64,000 nucleotides of DNA, from NCBI RefSeq assembly GCF_041080625.1, contig NZ_CP163518.1, positions 6,565,501 through 6,629,500 of the forward strand, written 5' to 3'. The notes beneath the pieces were generated by a model that did no database searches, was not told where the DNA came from, and was given only the letters and a program-made list of their open reading frames with translations. The DNA is from Streptomyces sp. CG1. GTDB taxonomy: Bacteria; Actinomycetota; Actinomycetes; Streptomycetales; Streptomycetaceae. The first letter of the stretch is position 1. Each line of letters begins with the position of its first letter. This document shows positions 1-7,660 of the stretch, piece after piece. Position numbers and translations under genes: made by a program.

Positions 1-546
1 CTTCTTCGCCCGCGCCGCGTACCGGAACGACAGCTCGGGATCGGTCCGTTCGTCGTTCGTGCCGTGCACGATCAGCACCCGGCGTCCCGCCAGCTGCCGC
101 ACGGGCTCGGCAGGCGCGGCCACATCGTCCTCGGGGAGCCAAGGGGCAAGCGCCACAATGGAGTTGACCGCTTCGTGTCCGCCCGCCCGTAGTGCCGCCC
201 GTCCGCCCATGTCCACTCCGACGAGGCACACGGGAACATCGCCGTACCGTCGTACGATCTCGTCGGCGGCCCACTCCGCGTCCGCCGCCAGATGGGCCTC
301 GCTGCCGTTCCAGCCCCGGTACCGGTAGTGGACGGTATGGACAGCCAGCCCCTCCACCCGCCCCGCGCGGGCGAGCCGGCGGCTCAGCGAGCGCAGCGTG
401 ATCGTCGCCCATACGGGGGACGGCCTGCGGGCGGAGGTCTCCTCCCCGCCGGGGAGCAGCAGGACCGCTCCGCTCACCGCCGTCGGCGCCGTGCCGACCG
501 CCTTCCCCAGCCCGGCCGTTCGGACCGGTGTCGCTTGCTGTCCCAT
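1..546 (-). CDS. alpha/beta hydrolase, C-terminus cut off by window edge
   Basis: An open frame runs from an ATG at 546 to the window edge without a stop (182 codons seen), so the C-terminus lies outside. The protein has the alpha/beta-hydrolase pattern: an early LLLPGG strand-loop, a nucleophile elbow and a late VLIVHGTNDERTDP segment that should carry the acid residue. The elbow reads GVDMGG, so Asp replaces the usual Ser of GxSxG. If functional it may use an Asp nucleophile, as haloalkane dehalogenases and epoxide hydrolases do, but the fold otherwise looks dienelactone-hydrolase-like and no substrate is inferred. It is divergent from add. No clear ribosome binding site was seen. Confidence 0.8.
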   Translation of the reverse strand, partial: MGQQATPVRTAGLGKAVGTAPTAVSGAVLLLPGGEETSARRPSPVWATITLRSLSRRLARAGRVEGLAVHTVHYRYRGWNGSEAHLAADAEWAADEIVRRYGDVPVCLVGVDMGGRAALRAGGHEAVNSIVALAPWLPEDDVAAPAEPVRQLAGRRVLIVHGTNDERTDPELSFRYAARAKK

Positions 547-663
547 GACAGAACAGTGTCAGAAGGTGCGGTGTACGAAACCCGTACGTGCGGTCACCGT
601 TGCGTATCGACGGGAAAGCGCCGGAAAAGTGCTGTGAAAGAGCCGACGCGTTCACCGGGTGCT

Positions 664-675
664 CTACGCGCGTAG
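664..675. promoter_or_regulatory. 12-bp palindromic operator at add promoter (site 1 of 3)
   Basis: CTACGCGCGTAG is a perfect palindrome ending 16 bases before the add ATG. The likely -10 hexamer TACAGT (680-685) lies just downstream, so a protein bound here would block RNA polymerase. The same 12-mer occurs at 12248-12259 (deoC) and 15849-15860 (nucleoside phosphorylase). The symmetric half-sites and central CG suggest a dimeric HTH repressor, for example of LacI or GntR type. That is inference; the regulator is not identified in this window. Confidence 0.75.
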
Positions 676-691
676 GCGTTACAGTGCGGAG

Positions 692-1879
692 ATGACGAGC
701 GAGACCGCACCGACCGGGGCCGTCTCGGCGAGTGTCCCGGCGCACGTTCCGACGCCGGACCAGATCCGCCGCGCGCCCAAGGTTCTGCTGCACGACCATC
801 TCGACGGCGGGCTCCGCCCCGGAACCGTCGTCGAACTCGCCCAGGAGACGGGGTACTCGGAGCTTCCCGAGGCCGATCCGGACAAGCTGGGCATCTGGTT
901 CCGCGAGGCCGCCGACTCCGGCTCGCTGGAACGGTATCTGGAGACCTTCAAGCACACCGTCGGCGTGATGCAGACCCGGGAGGCGCTCGTCCGCGTCGCC
1001 CGGGAGTGCGCCGAGGACCTCGCCGAGGACGGCGTCGTCTACGCCGAGGTGCGCTACGCCCCCGAGCAGCACCTGGAGGGCGGACTGACCCTGGAGGAGG
1101 TGGTCGAGGCCGTCAACGAAGGATTCCGGCAGGGCGAGCGGCTCGCCCGGGAAGACGGCCGCCGTATCCGGGTCGGCGCGCTGCTGACCGCCATGCGGCA
1201 CGCGGCCCGCTCCCTGGAGATCGCCGAACTCGCCAACCGCTACCGGGACTCCGGCGTCGTCGGCTTCGACATCGCCGGCGCCGAGGCCGGCTATCCGCCC
1301 ACCCGGCATCTGGACGCCTTCGAGTACCTCAAGCGCGAGAACAACCACTTCACGATCCACGCCGGCGAAGCCTTCGGACTGCCGTCCATCTGGCAGGCGC
1401 TGCAGTGGTGCGGTGCCGACCGGCTCGGACACGGTGTGCGGATCATCGACGACATCGAGATCCGTGAGGACGGCTCGGTGCACCTCGGCCGGCTGGCGTC
1501 GTACGTCCGAGACAAGCGGATCCCGCTGGAGCTGTGCCCCAGCTCGAACCTGCAGACCGGGGCCGCGCCCTCCTACGCCCAGCACCCGATCGGGCTGCTG
1601 CGCCGGCTGCATTTCCGGGTCACCGTGAACACCGACAACCGGCTGATGTCGCACACGAGCATGAGCCAGGAATGCGCGCATCTCGTCGAGGCCTTCGGTT
1701 ACACGCTCGACGATCTGCAGTGGTTCTCCGTCAATGCCATGAAATCGGCGTTCATTCCTTTCGATGAACGGCTGGCGATGATCAATGACGTCGTCAAGCC
1801 CGGATATGCGGAGCTGAAATCCGAATGGCTGTTTCAGCAGACGGCCTCTACCAGGGCTTCTGGCGGGGGTGAGGGATAA
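692..1879 (+). CDS. add: adenosine deaminase
   Basis: Zinc hydrolase converting (deoxy)adenosine to (deoxy)inosine plus ammonia in purine salvage; 395 aa, slightly longer than E. coli Add and typical of actinobacteria. Visible motifs are the metal-binding HDHLDG near residue 32, the HAGEAFG segment, CPSSNLQT and the C-terminal NTDN. The ATG at 692 is chosen over a GTG at 659 because the earlier start would place the operator inside the gene. The -10 TACAGT ends 6 bases before the ATG and no ribosome binding site is present, so the mRNA is probably leaderless. The operator at 664-675 suggests control by nucleoside-derived signals. Confidence 0.95.
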   Translation: MTSETAPTGAVSASVPAHVPTPDQIRRAPKVLLHDHLDGGLRPGTVVELAQETGYSELPEADPDKLGIWFREAADSGSLERYLETFKHTVGVMQTREALVRVARECAEDLAEDGVVYAEVRYAPEQHLEGGLTLEEVVEAVNEGFRQGERLAREDGRRIRVGALLTAMRHAARSLEIAELANRYRDSGVVGFDIAGAEAGYPPTRHLDAFEYLKRENNHFTIHAGEAFGLPSIWQALQWCGADRLGHGVRIIDDIEIREDGSVHLGRLASYVRDKRIPLELCPSSNLQTGAAPSYAQHPIGLLRRLHFRVTVNTDNRLMSHTSMSQECAHLVEAFGYTLDDLQWFSVNAMKSAFIPFDERLAMINDVVKPGYAELKSEWLFQQTASTRASGGGEG

Positions 1880-1901
1880 GGGCGGTGGGGCGGGTTCCGG
1901 A

Positions 1902-1922
1902 TTGTGAACAAGGCGTTCACAA
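1902..1922. promoter_or_regulatory. 8-bp inverted repeat upstream of secreted protein gene
   Basis: TTGTGAAC and GTTCACAA form a perfect 8-bp inverted repeat with a 5-base spacer, 107 bases before the ATG at 2029 and 22 bases after the add stop. No T-run follows, so it is a poorer fit for a terminator than for a binding site of a dimeric regulator. Function is inferred. Confidence 0.45.
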
Positions 1923-2028
1923 CCCGTCCGCATTTCGGTGTTTGCGGCGGCTGATCGGGCCTGTTTACGGTCGAGGACCGTTCATCGTTTTTGTTCGCCC
2001 GTCCCCTCGTTTCAAGGATGCATTTACC

Positions 2029-2448
2029 ATGAAGCACTCCGCTGTCAGGACCTTCGGTGTCGCCGCTCTCGGTGCCGCCTTCGCCGCGCTCGGCGCGGGC
2101 GCGGCCAACGCGGCCGCGGCCGTCCCGGACGCGACCCCGGCGCTGGACACCGTCACCCAGAACCTGCCGGGCGAGAACGTCGGCATGGCGCAGCCGGCCG
2201 CCGCCGACGCCCTGACCAGCCGTGGGCAGGACGCCATCAGCCGCGGGCAGGACGCCCTGGGCGCCGGAGTGGCTGCCACGCAGCCCGCCGTCGAGAACGC
2301 GCTGCAGGGGGGGCCGACCACGCCGTTCCACAGCCGCATCGGCGGACTGTCGGCCCCGAACGTGTCGGCACCGAACCTGCCGACACAGGGCCTGCCCACC
2401 AAGGGGCTGCCCACGCAGGGTCTGCCGCAGGCGGTCTCCCTCGGCTGA
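2029..2448 (+). CDS. small secreted protein with LPTQG-type repeats
   Basis: A 139-aa protein starting at ATG 2029, preceded by AAGGA. Residues 1-28 form a Sec signal peptide (basic start, Ala/Gly/Leu-rich core, AANA cleavage region). The mature part is Ala/Pro/Gln-rich; it has a repeated SRGQDAI/SRGQDAL pair near the middle and ends in short repeats of LPTQG or LPTKG preceded by SAPN units. No catalytic motif is visible. The product probably sits in the cell wall or is released; function unknown. A strong terminator follows at 2469-2515. Confidence 0.8.
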   Translation: MKHSAVRTFGVAALGAAFAALGAGAANAAAAVPDATPALDTVTQNLPGENVGMAQPAAADALTSRGQDAISRGQDALGAGVAATQPAVENALQGGPTTPFHSRIGGLSAPNVSAPNLPTQGLPTKGLPTQGLPQAVSLG

Positions 2449-2468
2449 GGCTCATCGCCTGCCGTACA

Positions 2469-2515
2469 ACGCCGTCGGGGCGCTCCGGTCCGGTCCGGGA
2501 GCGCCCCGACGGCGT
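2469..2515. terminator. strong rho-independent terminator between convergent genes
   Basis: Two 17-base arms (2469-2485 and 2499-2515) are perfectly complementary around a 13-base loop, with a short T-run on the right. It can stop transcription from both the secreted-protein gene and the pspC-like gene. Confidence 0.85.
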
Positions 2516-2529
2516 TTCGCCCACGGCGG

Positions 2530-2730
2530 TCACCAGGCGGTACGGGTCTTGTCCTCGGCCGGCAGCAGGATCCACAGCGCTATGTAGACCAGGAACTGCG
2601 GGCCGGGCAGCAGGCAGGACAGCAGGAAGATCACCCGCATCGTCGTCGCGGAGGTGCCGAAGCGCCGGGCCAGCGCTGCGCACACTCCGCCGATCATGCG
2701 GCCGTGGGTGGGACGGGCAAGGGCGGTCAT
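2530..2730 (-). CDS. PspC domain membrane protein
   Basis: A 66-aa protein covering essentially one PspC domain: an N-terminal RMIGGVCAALARRFG motif, then VIFLLSCLLPGPQFLVYIAL spanning the membrane, then LLPAEDK. PspC proteins take part in envelope stress responses in enterobacteria; in actinobacteria small stand-alone copies are common and their role is unproven. It stands alone, convergent with the secreted-protein gene. Confidence 0.85.
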   Translation of the reverse strand: MTALARPTHGRMIGGVCAALARRFGTSATTMRVIFLLSCLLPGPQFLVYIALWILLPAEDKTRTAW

Positions 2731-2810
2731 GACGGCTCCTCCGTGGTCGTCGATTCGCTGTCCTTCAGCTGTTTTCGACGATACGGAGACGAAGCGGGCG
2801 AAGCGTCACT

Positions 2811-3449
2811 CTACGGAGCCATTCCGACCCTGGGAATCGTCGGGGTACGCCCCTGAGACAGCTCCTCCTGGGCGGTGACAGGCCGGTCCCGGGCCTCGGC
2901 GTCGTCGGCGTCGCCACTCAACTGCTGCCGCCTGCGCAGCCGGGCGCGGCCCGCGGGGACGACGAGCAGGTGGGCCAGGAGTACGCCGGCGGTGTTGAGC
3001 AGCAGCGAGTCGACGTCCACCACCCTGCCGGGTACACCGGTCTGCAGCAGGGCGATGCCGGTGGAGATCAGGGCGCCGGCGGCGGTCGTACGGATCAGGG
3101 AGGAGAGCGGGGAGACGGTGAGCCTGCCGTGTGCCATCGGCAGCAGCACGCCCAGCGGGGCGAGCAGGGCCAGCCCCTCGCCGATGCGTCTGGCGGCGTG
3201 CGGCCAGCCCAGCGCCAGGTCGGCGCGGATGCCGGCCAGGGGGTGCACGTTGGGAGGTGTCACCCAGGGCACGTTCAGGGGGCGCAGCATCAGCCAGGCG
3301 ACTAATGCGAGGTGGGCGACGAGGAGGATGCCGCCTGTCACCCGGATGCGGATCGCGGCGCTGCCGCCGATGGAGCCTTGAAGCTGCACGCCAGCCAAGA
3401 CGCGGCGCTGGGCCTCTGCGGTTCCGGGGAGCCTGTGCTTCTTGGGCAC
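2811..3449 (-). CDS. VanZ family membrane protein
   Basis: A protein of up to 212 aa with about four transmembrane segments and the VanZ pattern of a first membrane helix followed by ML-R-LN, then DL-LN--G at the fourth helix (DSLLLNTAGVLLAHLL). VanZ proteins are linked to low-level teicoplanin resistance in enterococci; most actinobacterial copies have no known role. The GTG at 3449 has only a weak upstream purine stretch. A later GTG near residue 21 would remove a basic leader, so the start is uncertain. The C-terminal 45 residues are charged and cytoplasmic. Confidence 0.8.
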   Translation of the reverse strand: MPKKHRLPGTAEAQRRVLAGVQLQGSIGGSAAIRIRVTGGILLVAHLALVAWLMLRPLNVPWVTPPNVHPLAGIRADLALGWPHAARRIGEGLALLAPLGVLLPMAHGRLTVSPLSSLIRTTAAGALISTGIALLQTGVPGRVVDVDSLLLNTAGVLLAHLLVVPAGRARLRRRQQLSGDADDAEARDRPVTAQEELSQGRTPTIPRVGMAP

Positions 3450-3516
3450 CCTGCGCTGCGATTGGGCTGGGGCTGGGTCGCTGCCAGCCGCTGACCGTCG
3501 CCGACTGCGGGTGTGT

Positions 3517-3551
3517 CGTGGCTGGTCACGCAGTTCCCCGCGCCCCTTTGG
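3517..3551. repeat. dispersed intergenic repeat, copy 1
   Basis: A 35-base intergenic segment centred on GCAGTTCCCCGCGCCCCT matches, with few changes, the reverse complement of 26131-26165. A decayed piece of the core recurs near 19197-19212. Motifs of this kind are scattered through Streptomyces intergenic DNA. The role is unknown. Confidence 0.65.
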
Positions 3552-3584
3552 GGGAGTTGCCGTGCCGTCGGCCTGAGACCCCTG

Positions 3585-4187
3585 CTACTTGCCCGCGACC
3601 TCGACGGACGGCGGGGGCGTCTTGCCGGGGCGGTCGCGGACGTCGGAGGTGCATTCGTAGCGGTGGAGGGGGCCGGTGTCGGGGCCGCCCAGGATGACCG
3701 AGCCGTCGCCCTCCGTCGCCGCCGAGTCGGACAGGGTGCACACCAGCTGGGCCAGGGCGTAGGAGGTGAGACGGGAGGGCGGCGTGCTCAGGCGGAGCGC
3801 GTCCTCGAGGTCCCCGCGGTGCGGTCCGGTCACGCTCAGGGCGCCCGGAACGTACGTCGTGTAGCCCGCGGAGCGCTCCGCGGGCGACGGGGACGCCGCG
3901 AGCTGGTCCAGCAGACCCTGCGCCACGATCACCCGGCGCCGGGCGTCCGGGGTGCCCACCGGGACGCGTACCGTCCGGTCGACGGCCACCAGGGACGCCC
4001 CGCAGAGCAGGAAGACCTGCACGGGCACGCCCTTCGCGCCCTGCGTGGACAGCTCGGGTCCGGCCAGCGAGCACGGCACCCGCGAGGGCGCGGCGCCGAA
4101 GTCGGTCGGCACCTCCGTGGCCCGGATGCCGCAGCCGCTGAGCAGCAGGCCCAGGAGGGGCAGCGCCAGCATGCGTCGTACGGTCAT
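3585..4187 (-). CDS. lipoprotein of the afsQ operon
   Basis: A 200-aa lipoprotein: a basic N-terminus, a hydrophobic core and the lipobox LLSGC, so it is lipidated at Cys near residue 20 and held on the outer face of the membrane. The central part resembles a GerMN-like segment (VPVGTPDARRRVIVAQGLLDQL), as in lipoproteins paired with actinobacterial sensor kinases. Its ATG overlaps the afsQ2 stop as ATGA (4184-4187), so it is translationally coupled to the kinase. It may be a sensing accessory for AfsQ2, which is inference. Confidence 0.85.
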   Translation of the reverse strand: MTVRRMLALPLLGLLLSGCGIRATEVPTDFGAAPSRVPCSLAGPELSTQGAKGVPVQVFLLCGASLVAVDRTVRVPVGTPDARRRVIVAQGLLDQLAASPSPAERSAGYTTYVPGALSVTGPHRGDLEDALRLSTPPSRLTSYALAQLVCTLSDSAATEGDGSVILGGPDTGPLHRYECTSDVRDRPGKTPPPSVEVAGK

Positions 4188-5836
4188 GGCCCCTCCTCTC
4201 CTGAACATCCCGTGCTTCCCGTGCTTCCCGAATTTCCTGATTTCCCGGAGTTTCCTGAGCTTTCTGAATTACCGGCGGCGCCGTCGTCGGTCTTCCCGCC
4301 CTCGTCGGGCTCCTCCGTCAGCCGGGAGGCGTCCCGCGGCAGCCGCAGGGTGAACACCGCGCCTCCGTCGGGCGAGTTGGCAGCGGTGATCTCGCCGCCG
4401 TGGATGTGGGCGTTCTCCATGGCGATGGACAGGCCCAGACCGCTGCCCTCGGAGCGCGGCCGGGAGGCGCTCGCCTTGTAGAAGCGGTCGAAGACGTGCG
4501 GCAGGACGTCCTCGGGGATGCCGGGGCCGTGGTCACGGACCTGGATCACCATGTCGTCGTCGGCCACGCGCACCGACACCCGCACCGGCGACCCGCCGTG
4601 CTTGAGCGCGTTGCCGATCAGATTGGCGAGGATGACGTCCAGCCGGCGCGGATCGAGCTGGGCGTGGATGCCGCGCTCGGCGTCCAGCTCGACGGCGTCC
4701 AGCCAGGCGCGGGCGTCGATGCAGGCGGTGATCTGGTCGGCGACGTCGACGTCGTCCAGGACCAGCCGGGCGGTGCCCGCGTCGAAGCGGGTGACCTCCA
4801 TCAGGTTCTCGACCAGGTCGTTGAGGCGGCGTGTCTCGCTGACCACCAGCCGGACGGCGGGCTCGATCATCGGGTCCATCGACCCCGACTCCGCCTCCAG
4901 CTCCTCCTCCAGCACCTCCGTCACCGCGGTGATCGCCGTCAGAGGTGTGCGCAGCTCGTGGCTCATGTCCGCCACGAAGCGCCGGGACGCCTCGTCCCGC
5001 GCGGCCATCTCCGCGACCCGCTTCTCCAGCGCCTCGGCCGCGTTGTTGAACGTCCGTGAGAGATCGGCGAGTTCGTCGGTGCCGGACACCCGCAGCCGGG
5101 TGTCCAGCCTGCCCTCGCCGAGCCGCCGGGCGGCGACGCCCAGCCGGTGCACCGGCTTCAGTACGGTCGTGGCGGCGGCCTGTGCGAGCAGCGCGGCGCC
5201 GATCAGCGCGAGCCCGGTGGCGATGCCCAGCGACCAGGCCAGCGAGTTGAGGTCCTTCGCCTCCGGCTCCAGGGACTTGGCCATGTAGCCGGTCGGACCG
5301 CCGCCGATCACCTTCGTACCGGCCACCAGATACGGCGTGCCGTGGTCCACGACCCGCTGCCAGTACAGGTGGTACGGCTCCGTGTTGGTGTCGGACACCT
5401 TCTGCTGCTTGTTCACGGCCGTGCGCAGCGTCTTCGGCACGTCCTCCAGCGAGAAGCCGTTGATGCCGCCCGAGTTGCCGTACGCCGTCTTGCCGTGGGC
5501 GTCCTGGGCGACCAGGAGCACGCTGAAGCGCTGGCTGCTGGCCGCCATCTGGCCCGCCGCACGCTGCAGTTGGTCCTGGGTGGGGTGCTCCGGCAGCGCG
5601 CCCGCGCGGTTCTGCATCTCCTGCCGGAAGTCACGCAGCACCGCGTCCTGGGCGCGGGTGAGCACCGCCTCCCGGTTCAGCCAGTAGGCGATGCCCGACG
5701 CCGACACGGCCGCCGTGAGCGCGACCAGCCCGAAGACGACGACCAGGCGCAGCCTGAGGCTGGTGAACCTGAGCCGCGACAGATTTCCCTTGCGCCCCGC
5801 GGCCCAGCCGCGCAGCCCGCCTTGCCCGTCCGTCAC
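4184..5836 (-). CDS. afsQ2: AfsQ2 sensor histidine kinase
   Basis: Membrane histidine kinase partner of AfsQ1, 550 aa from a GTG at 5836 that overlaps the afsQ1 stop as GTGA. Order: a transmembrane helix around residues 30-55, an extracytoplasmic domain, a second helix near 200-225, HAMP, the H-box MSHELRTPLTA with His293, then N box (NLIGNALKHG), G1 (DHGPGIPED), F (FDRFYK) and G2 (GSGLGLSIA). The last 40 residues are a Gly/Ser/Asn-rich tail (GNSGKSGNSGSTGSTG). In S. coelicolor AfsQ1/Q2 controls antibiotic production and nitrogen-linked development. Confidence 0.95.
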   Translation of the reverse strand: MTDGQGGLRGWAAGRKGNLSRLRFTSLRLRLVVVFGLVALTAAVSASGIAYWLNREAVLTRAQDAVLRDFRQEMQNRAGALPEHPTQDQLQRAAGQMAASSQRFSVLLVAQDAHGKTAYGNSGGINGFSLEDVPKTLRTAVNKQQKVSDTNTEPYHLYWQRVVDHGTPYLVAGTKVIGGGPTGYMAKSLEPEAKDLNSLAWSLGIATGLALIGAALLAQAAATTVLKPVHRLGVAARRLGEGRLDTRLRVSGTDELADLSRTFNNAAEALEKRVAEMAARDEASRRFVADMSHELRTPLTAITAVTEVLEEELEAESGSMDPMIEPAVRLVVSETRRLNDLVENLMEVTRFDAGTARLVLDDVDVADQITACIDARAWLDAVELDAERGIHAQLDPRRLDVILANLIGNALKHGGSPVRVSVRVADDDMVIQVRDHGPGIPEDVLPHVFDRFYKASASRPRSEGSGLGLSIAMENAHIHGGEITAANSPDGGAVFTLRLPRDASRLTEEPDEGGKTDDGAAGNSESSGNSGKSGNSGSTGSTGCSGEEGP

Positions 5837-6510
5837 TGAGGAGTGTCCAGGCGGTAGCCGACACCACGGACGGTGCGGATCAGGGTCGGGGACGACGGCA
5901 CGTCCTCCACCTTGGCGCGCAGGCGCTGCACACACGCGTCCACCAGGCGCGAGTCACCCAGATAGTCGTGCTCCCACACCAGCCGCAGCAGCTGCTGGCG
6001 GGACAGCGCCTGACCGGGCCGCCGGCTCAGTTCCAGCAGCAGCCTCAGCTCGGTCGGGGTCAGCTGCAGATCCTCGCCGTTCTTCGTCACGGTCATCGCC
6101 GAGCGGTCGATGACCAGGCTGCCGTAGGTCGCCGAGTCGCTGGACTCGCGCTCCCCGCGGCGCAGCACGGCCCGGATCCGGGCGTCCAGCACCCGGCCCT
6201 GGACGGGTTTGACGACGTAGTCGTCGGCCCCCGACTCCAGCCCGACCACGACGTCGATGTCGTCGCTCCGGGCGGTCAGCAGGATGATCGGCAGCTGGTC
6301 GGTGCGCCGGATGCGCCGGCACACCTCGAAGCCGTCGATGCCGGGCAGCATGACGTCCAGCACGATCAGGTCGGGCCGCTGCTCGCGGAGCAGCTTCAGA
6401 CCGTCCTCACCGCTGGCAGCGGTCGCCACCCGGTGGCCCTGGCGCGTCAGAGAGAGCTCCAGGGCCGTCCGGATCGCGTCGTCGTCCTCGATCAGCAACA
6501 GGGAAGGCAC
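5833..6510 (-). CDS. afsQ1: AfsQ1 response regulator
   Basis: OmpR/PhoB-type regulator, 225 aa, the length I recall for S. coelicolor AfsQ1. The receiver domain has the acidic pair at residues 9-10, phospho-acceptor Asp52 in IVLDVMLPG, and Lys in YVVKP. The C-terminal winged helix carries LTPTELRLLLELSRRPGQ and TVRGVGYRL. GTG 6510 is chosen to match the family start; an ATG at 6528 would add six residues, and neither has a good ribosome binding site. The gene is divergent from sigQ, with an AfsQ1 box between them, and cotranscribed with afsQ2 and the lipoprotein gene. Confidence 0.95.
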   Translation of the reverse strand: MPSLLLIEDDDAIRTALELSLTRQGHRVATAASGEDGLKLLREQRPDLIVLDVMLPGIDGFEVCRRIRRTDQLPIILLTARSDDIDVVVGLESGADDYVVKPVQGRVLDARIRAVLRRGERESSDSATYGSLVIDRSAMTVTKNGEDLQLTPTELRLLLELSRRPGQALSRQQLLRLVWEHDYLGDSRLVDACVQRLRAKVEDVPSSPTLIRTVRGVGYRLDTPQ

Positions 6511-6617
6511 TCGCTCATTCTGGCCCATGGACCGGGTGTCGTACGACCTGCGCGCACCAGGCCTTTCCTACCGCCACGATCTGTGCGCTTCCTGTGACGG
6601 TCCTGGGCGGGGCCCCT

Positions 6618-6633
6618 GTGACAGGTCTGTGAC
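6618..6633. promoter_or_regulatory. AfsQ1 binding box upstream of sigQ
   Basis: GTGAC occurs twice (6618-6622 and 6629-6633) with exactly six bases between, matching the published AfsQ1 consensus GTnAC-n6-GTnAC. It lies 117 bases before the sigQ ATG and 108 bases before the afsQ1 start. Single GTGAC (6594) and GTCAC (6656, 6676) copies flank it. AfsQ1 activation of sigQ is established in S. coelicolor; binding here is inferred. Confidence 0.75.
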
Positions 6634-6749
6634 AGTCGACGGACACGGCCATGAAGTCACCCCGGCAGTCTTTTGGTCACGGGCAGGGCGGACGACCGAA
6701 CCGGCCCGGTGAGACCGAACGACCGCAAGTCCACCACGGGGAGCGCGAG

Positions 6750-7490
6750 ATGAACACGCTGCACAGCATCAGCACCAGCGCCGTAATCACGCGTCTGCAC
6801 GACGTGCACCGGGGTTCCGAGAAGTCCGGTGCCGTGAGCGGGCGGGGGTGCGCTCGCGGCACCGGGCGTCAGCACACCGCGTACATGACGGTGGTTGACG
6901 CGCACACGGGGGAGACGCACGGGGGATCCGCGTACAGGGAGGACTCGGGGGAGCAGCGCCGCTCCCTGACGGAGGCGGAGTTCACCGCCTACGTCCAGGA
7001 GCGCCGCGCCTCCCTGTACGCCACCGCCTACCACCTGACGGGTGACCGCTTCGAGGCCGAGGACCTGCTGCAGAGCGCGCTGTTCTCGACGTACAAGGCG
7101 TGGGACCGGATCAGCGACAAGGCGGCGGTCGGCGGGTACCTCCGCCGCACCATGACCAACCTGCACATCAGCGCCTGGCGGCGCCGCAAGCTCAACGAGT
7201 ACCCGACCGAGGAACTGCCGGAGACGCCCTCCGACACGGACGCGATGCGCGGCACCGAGCTGCGCGCGGTCCTGTGGCAGGCGCTGGCCCGGCTGCCCGA
7301 GCTCCAGCGCACCATGCTGGTCCTGCGCTACTACGAGGGCCGTACGGACCCGGAGATCGCGGAGATCCTCGACATCAGTGTCGGCACGGTGAAGTCCAGC
7401 ATCTGGCGGTCGCTCCGCCGGCTGCGCGAGGACGAGGTCCTCAGCTTCGGCCGTGACGAGGAGGACGCCTTCGGCGAGCTGGTCGCCTGA
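6750..7490 (+). CDS. sigQ: SigQ, ECF-type RNA polymerase sigma factor
   Basis: A 246-aa sigma factor starting at ATG 6750 with GGGGAG seven bases upstream; an earlier ATG at 6651 would overlap the regulatory region. Region 2 is SLYATAYHLTGDRFEAEDLLQ with KAWDRI; region 4 is LPELQRTMLVLRYYEGRTDPEIAEIL followed by SVGTVKSS. A long basic N-terminal part of about 70 residues precedes region 2. In S. coelicolor SigQ acts against AfsQ1/Q2 in antibiotic control. No anti-sigma gene follows; the gene ends in a G-rich tract and a terminator. Confidence 0.93.
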   Translation: MNTLHSISTSAVITRLHDVHRGSEKSGAVSGRGCARGTGRQHTAYMTVVDAHTGETHGGSAYREDSGEQRRSLTEAEFTAYVQERRASLYATAYHLTGDRFEAEDLLQSALFSTYKAWDRISDKAAVGGYLRRTMTNLHISAWRRRKLNEYPTEELPETPSDTDAMRGTELRAVLWQALARLPELQRTMLVLRYYEGRTDPEIAEILDISVGTVKSSIWRSLRRLREDEVLSFGRDEEDAFGELVA

Positions 7491-7494
7491 AGGC

Positions 7495-7597
7495 CCGGGG
7501 TCACTGGGGGGTGACCCGAGGGGGGACACGGGGGAAAACGGGGACCACTGGGGGGTGGGCCCACGGGGGAGAGGGGAACGGGGGAGACGGGGGAGCA
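7495..7597. other. G-tract-rich intergenic segment (possible G-quadruplexes)
   Basis: About 100 bases directly after sigQ carry more than ten runs of four to six G on the + strand, separated by one to ten bases. The pattern fits several overlapping G-quadruplex motifs, and on the sigQ transcript they would form in the 3' untranslated RNA. No reading frame is supported here. Confidence 0.6.
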
Positions 7598-7603
7598 ACA
7601 GGA

Positions 7604-7640
7604 GCGGGACTGGAGGGCTGGGGGGCCTGTCCAGTCCCGC
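7604..7640. terminator. hairpin terminator between sigQ and uridine kinase
   Basis: GCGGGACTGGA (7604-7614) pairs perfectly with TCCAGTCCCGC (7630-7640) around a 15-base loop, between convergent genes. There is no T-run, as is common in Streptomyces. Confidence 0.75.
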
Positions 7641-7660
7641 TCGCTGCGCATGGGGTGGCC

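Noticed and set aside
659-691. Earlier GTG start for adenosine deaminase at 659
   Set aside because: It would put the palindromic operator and -10 inside the gene; the ATG at 692 fits the family N-terminus and a leaderless promoter.
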